From positions 12,097,501 to 12,161,500 of the forward strand of contig NC_085127.1 of assembly GCF_030269925.1 (NCBI RefSeq): DNA of 64,000 nucleotides, written 5' to 3'. The stretch's first letter is position 1, and every line of letters begins with the position of its first letter. The stretch is from Bombyx mori. Its lineage: Eukaryota; Arthropoda; Insecta; Lepidoptera; Bombycidae. The position numbers were made by a program, and so were the translations under genes. The notes beneath the pieces are model-generated. The model ran no database searches and was not told the DNA's origin. It was given only the letters and a program-made list of their open reading frames with translations. This document shows positions 63,075 through 64,000 of the stretch, piece by piece.

Positions 63075-63140
63075 AGTATTTGTATTCATGGACATTGGCA
63101 ATGCCGAGGGTAAAGTTATGGTGCTGCCTACAAAGTTCTT
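63075..63140 (-). mobile_element. RLWNELPS-family LINE 3' stub, degraded
   Basis: TTCATGGACATTGGCAATGC, CGAGGGTAAAGTTATGGTGC, TGCCTACAAAGTTCTTGAC mirror CATGGACTTCAGCAATGCC, AGGGGCAGAGCCAAGC, CTGCCTACC of the other minus-strand copies. Confidence 0.5.
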
Positions 63141-63508
63141 GACAATAATTAGACAAAATACCTCACTATCATAGTGGAAACAGAACTTTAAGGAGACTAT
63201 TTAAAATACTATAGTAATGAAGGCACGATGAGCTTCGAATAGCGTAGTCTCTGTTTTGACAGCTTAGAAAAAGCTCTCATTTACATAGCTTTGGAGTTCC
63301 TGTAGTTTCAAGCTTTGCAAGAGTTTCCGACATAGTTCATTATTTTATTTAAATCAGTTTTAAGAGTGAAAGCGTTTGTCGTAAAAATGAATTATTTCAT
63401 ATTATTCTGTATTAAAAAGAATAAAAATTAGCTTAGAGCTAACTAATGAATTTAACAAATCGGTTTGTCAAATCGTAGCTAGAACTAGTCTATAATGGGA
63501 AATTCTAT
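63141..63508. other. Intergenic, no gene seen
   Basis: AT-rich, no feature supported. Confidence 0.5.
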
Positions 63509-63946
63509 TTTTTTTTTAATATTGCTTAAATGGGTGGACGAGCTCACAGCCCACCTGGTGTCAAGTAGTTACTGGAGCCCATAGACATCTACAATGTAAA
63601 TGCGCCACACACCTTGAGATATAGTTCTAAGGTCTCAGTATAGTCACAACGGCTGCCCCACCCTTCAAACCAAAACGCATTACTGCTTCACGGCAGAAAT
63701 AGGCTGGGCGGTAGTACCTACCCGTGCGGACTCACAAGAGGTCCTACCACCAGTAATTACGCAAATTATAATTTTGCGGGTTTGATTTTTATTGCACGAT
63801 GTTATTCCTTCACCGTGGAAGTCAAACGTGAACATTTGTTAAGTACGTATTTCATTAGAAAAATTGGTACTCGCCTGCGGGATTTGAACGCCGGTGCATC
63901 GCTCGATACGAATGCCCGGACGTCTTATCCTTTAGGCCACGACGAC
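63509..63946 (-). mobile_element. Bm1 SINE, full length
   Basis: T-run, GCTTAAATGGGTGGACGAGC, full body, box B region GGATTTGAACGCCGGTGC and box A CTTTAGGCCACGACGAC. Box B has T for C (TTTGAAC), so polymerase III activity is probably weak. Confidence 0.95.
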
Positions 63947-64000
63947 ATATATATTTAAAAGTAATTTTACGATTTGAACTCGAAATTTTTATATTAATTT

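Noticed and set aside
1..64000. W-chromosome origin
   Set aside because: Silkworm W DNA is known for dense nests of full-length retrotransposons. This window has only two full-length LINEs and long unique AT-rich stretches. Coverage by sex could settle it.

Overview
The window reads as insect, specifically silkworm-like (Bombyx mori or a close relative), nuclear DNA. The main evidence is about two dozen copies of the tRNA-derived Bm1 SINE. Lepidopteran Helitron termini, R1-clade and Jockey-clade LINE remnants and two subfamilies of mariner support this. The sequence is AT-rich, no dense gene array is visible, and almost all long ORFs belong to transposable elements. No bacterial, CRISPR or viral gene system was found.

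Layout. 1-3.1 kb: a decayed R1-clade LINE that has landed in a Helitron, a short repeat, and a decayed cecropia-type mariner. 3.1-23.3 kb: intergenic DNA sprinkled with Bm1, RTE-type LINE 3' ends, a Bm1 split exactly by a Helitron, a MADF-domain remnant, a minisatellite, and two further Bm1 copies split by a solo-LTR-like insertion and by an RTE-type LINE. 23.37-24.33 kb: the best candidate host gene, a compact single-exon gene for a small Thr-rich single-pass membrane protein with a DRE/Inr-like promoter and a poly(A) signal. 24.5-33.9 kb: repeats, a nearly intact mellifera-type mariner (29.06-30.34 kb), and a 1.44 kb element bounded by GGGTAAA-type inverted repeats and studded with GATAGATGCC motifs. 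33.93-41.22 kb: one apparently full-length 7.3 kb minus-strand Jockey-like LINE with an 11-bp target-site duplication, two ORFs (each with one frameshift), an internal A-run and a (TTC)n end. 41.2-57.3 kb: Bm1, LINE tails, Helitrons and a possible first coding exon of a secreted or membrane host protein (51.20-51.27 kb, signal peptide followed by a phase-1 splice donor). 57.44-62.62 kb: a full-length plus-strand Jockey-clade LINE of 5.18 kb, in size and structure like BMC1/L1Bm, with target-site duplication, intact ORF2 and a single in-frame UAG in ORF1. It sits at the predicted transcription start of an LTR-like TATA/Inr promoter. 62.6-64.0 kb: the rest of that LTR-like unit and a full-length Bm1.

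How it fits together. Bm1 relies on LINE machinery supplied in trans, and the intact ORF2 of the 5.18 kb LINE is the only complete reverse transcriptase here. Nesting gives relative ages: Bm1 copies were hit by a Helitron, a solo-LTR-like element and an RTE-type LINE, and the LTR-like unit was hit by the 5.18 kb LINE. All family names are recognition from sequence features, not database results.
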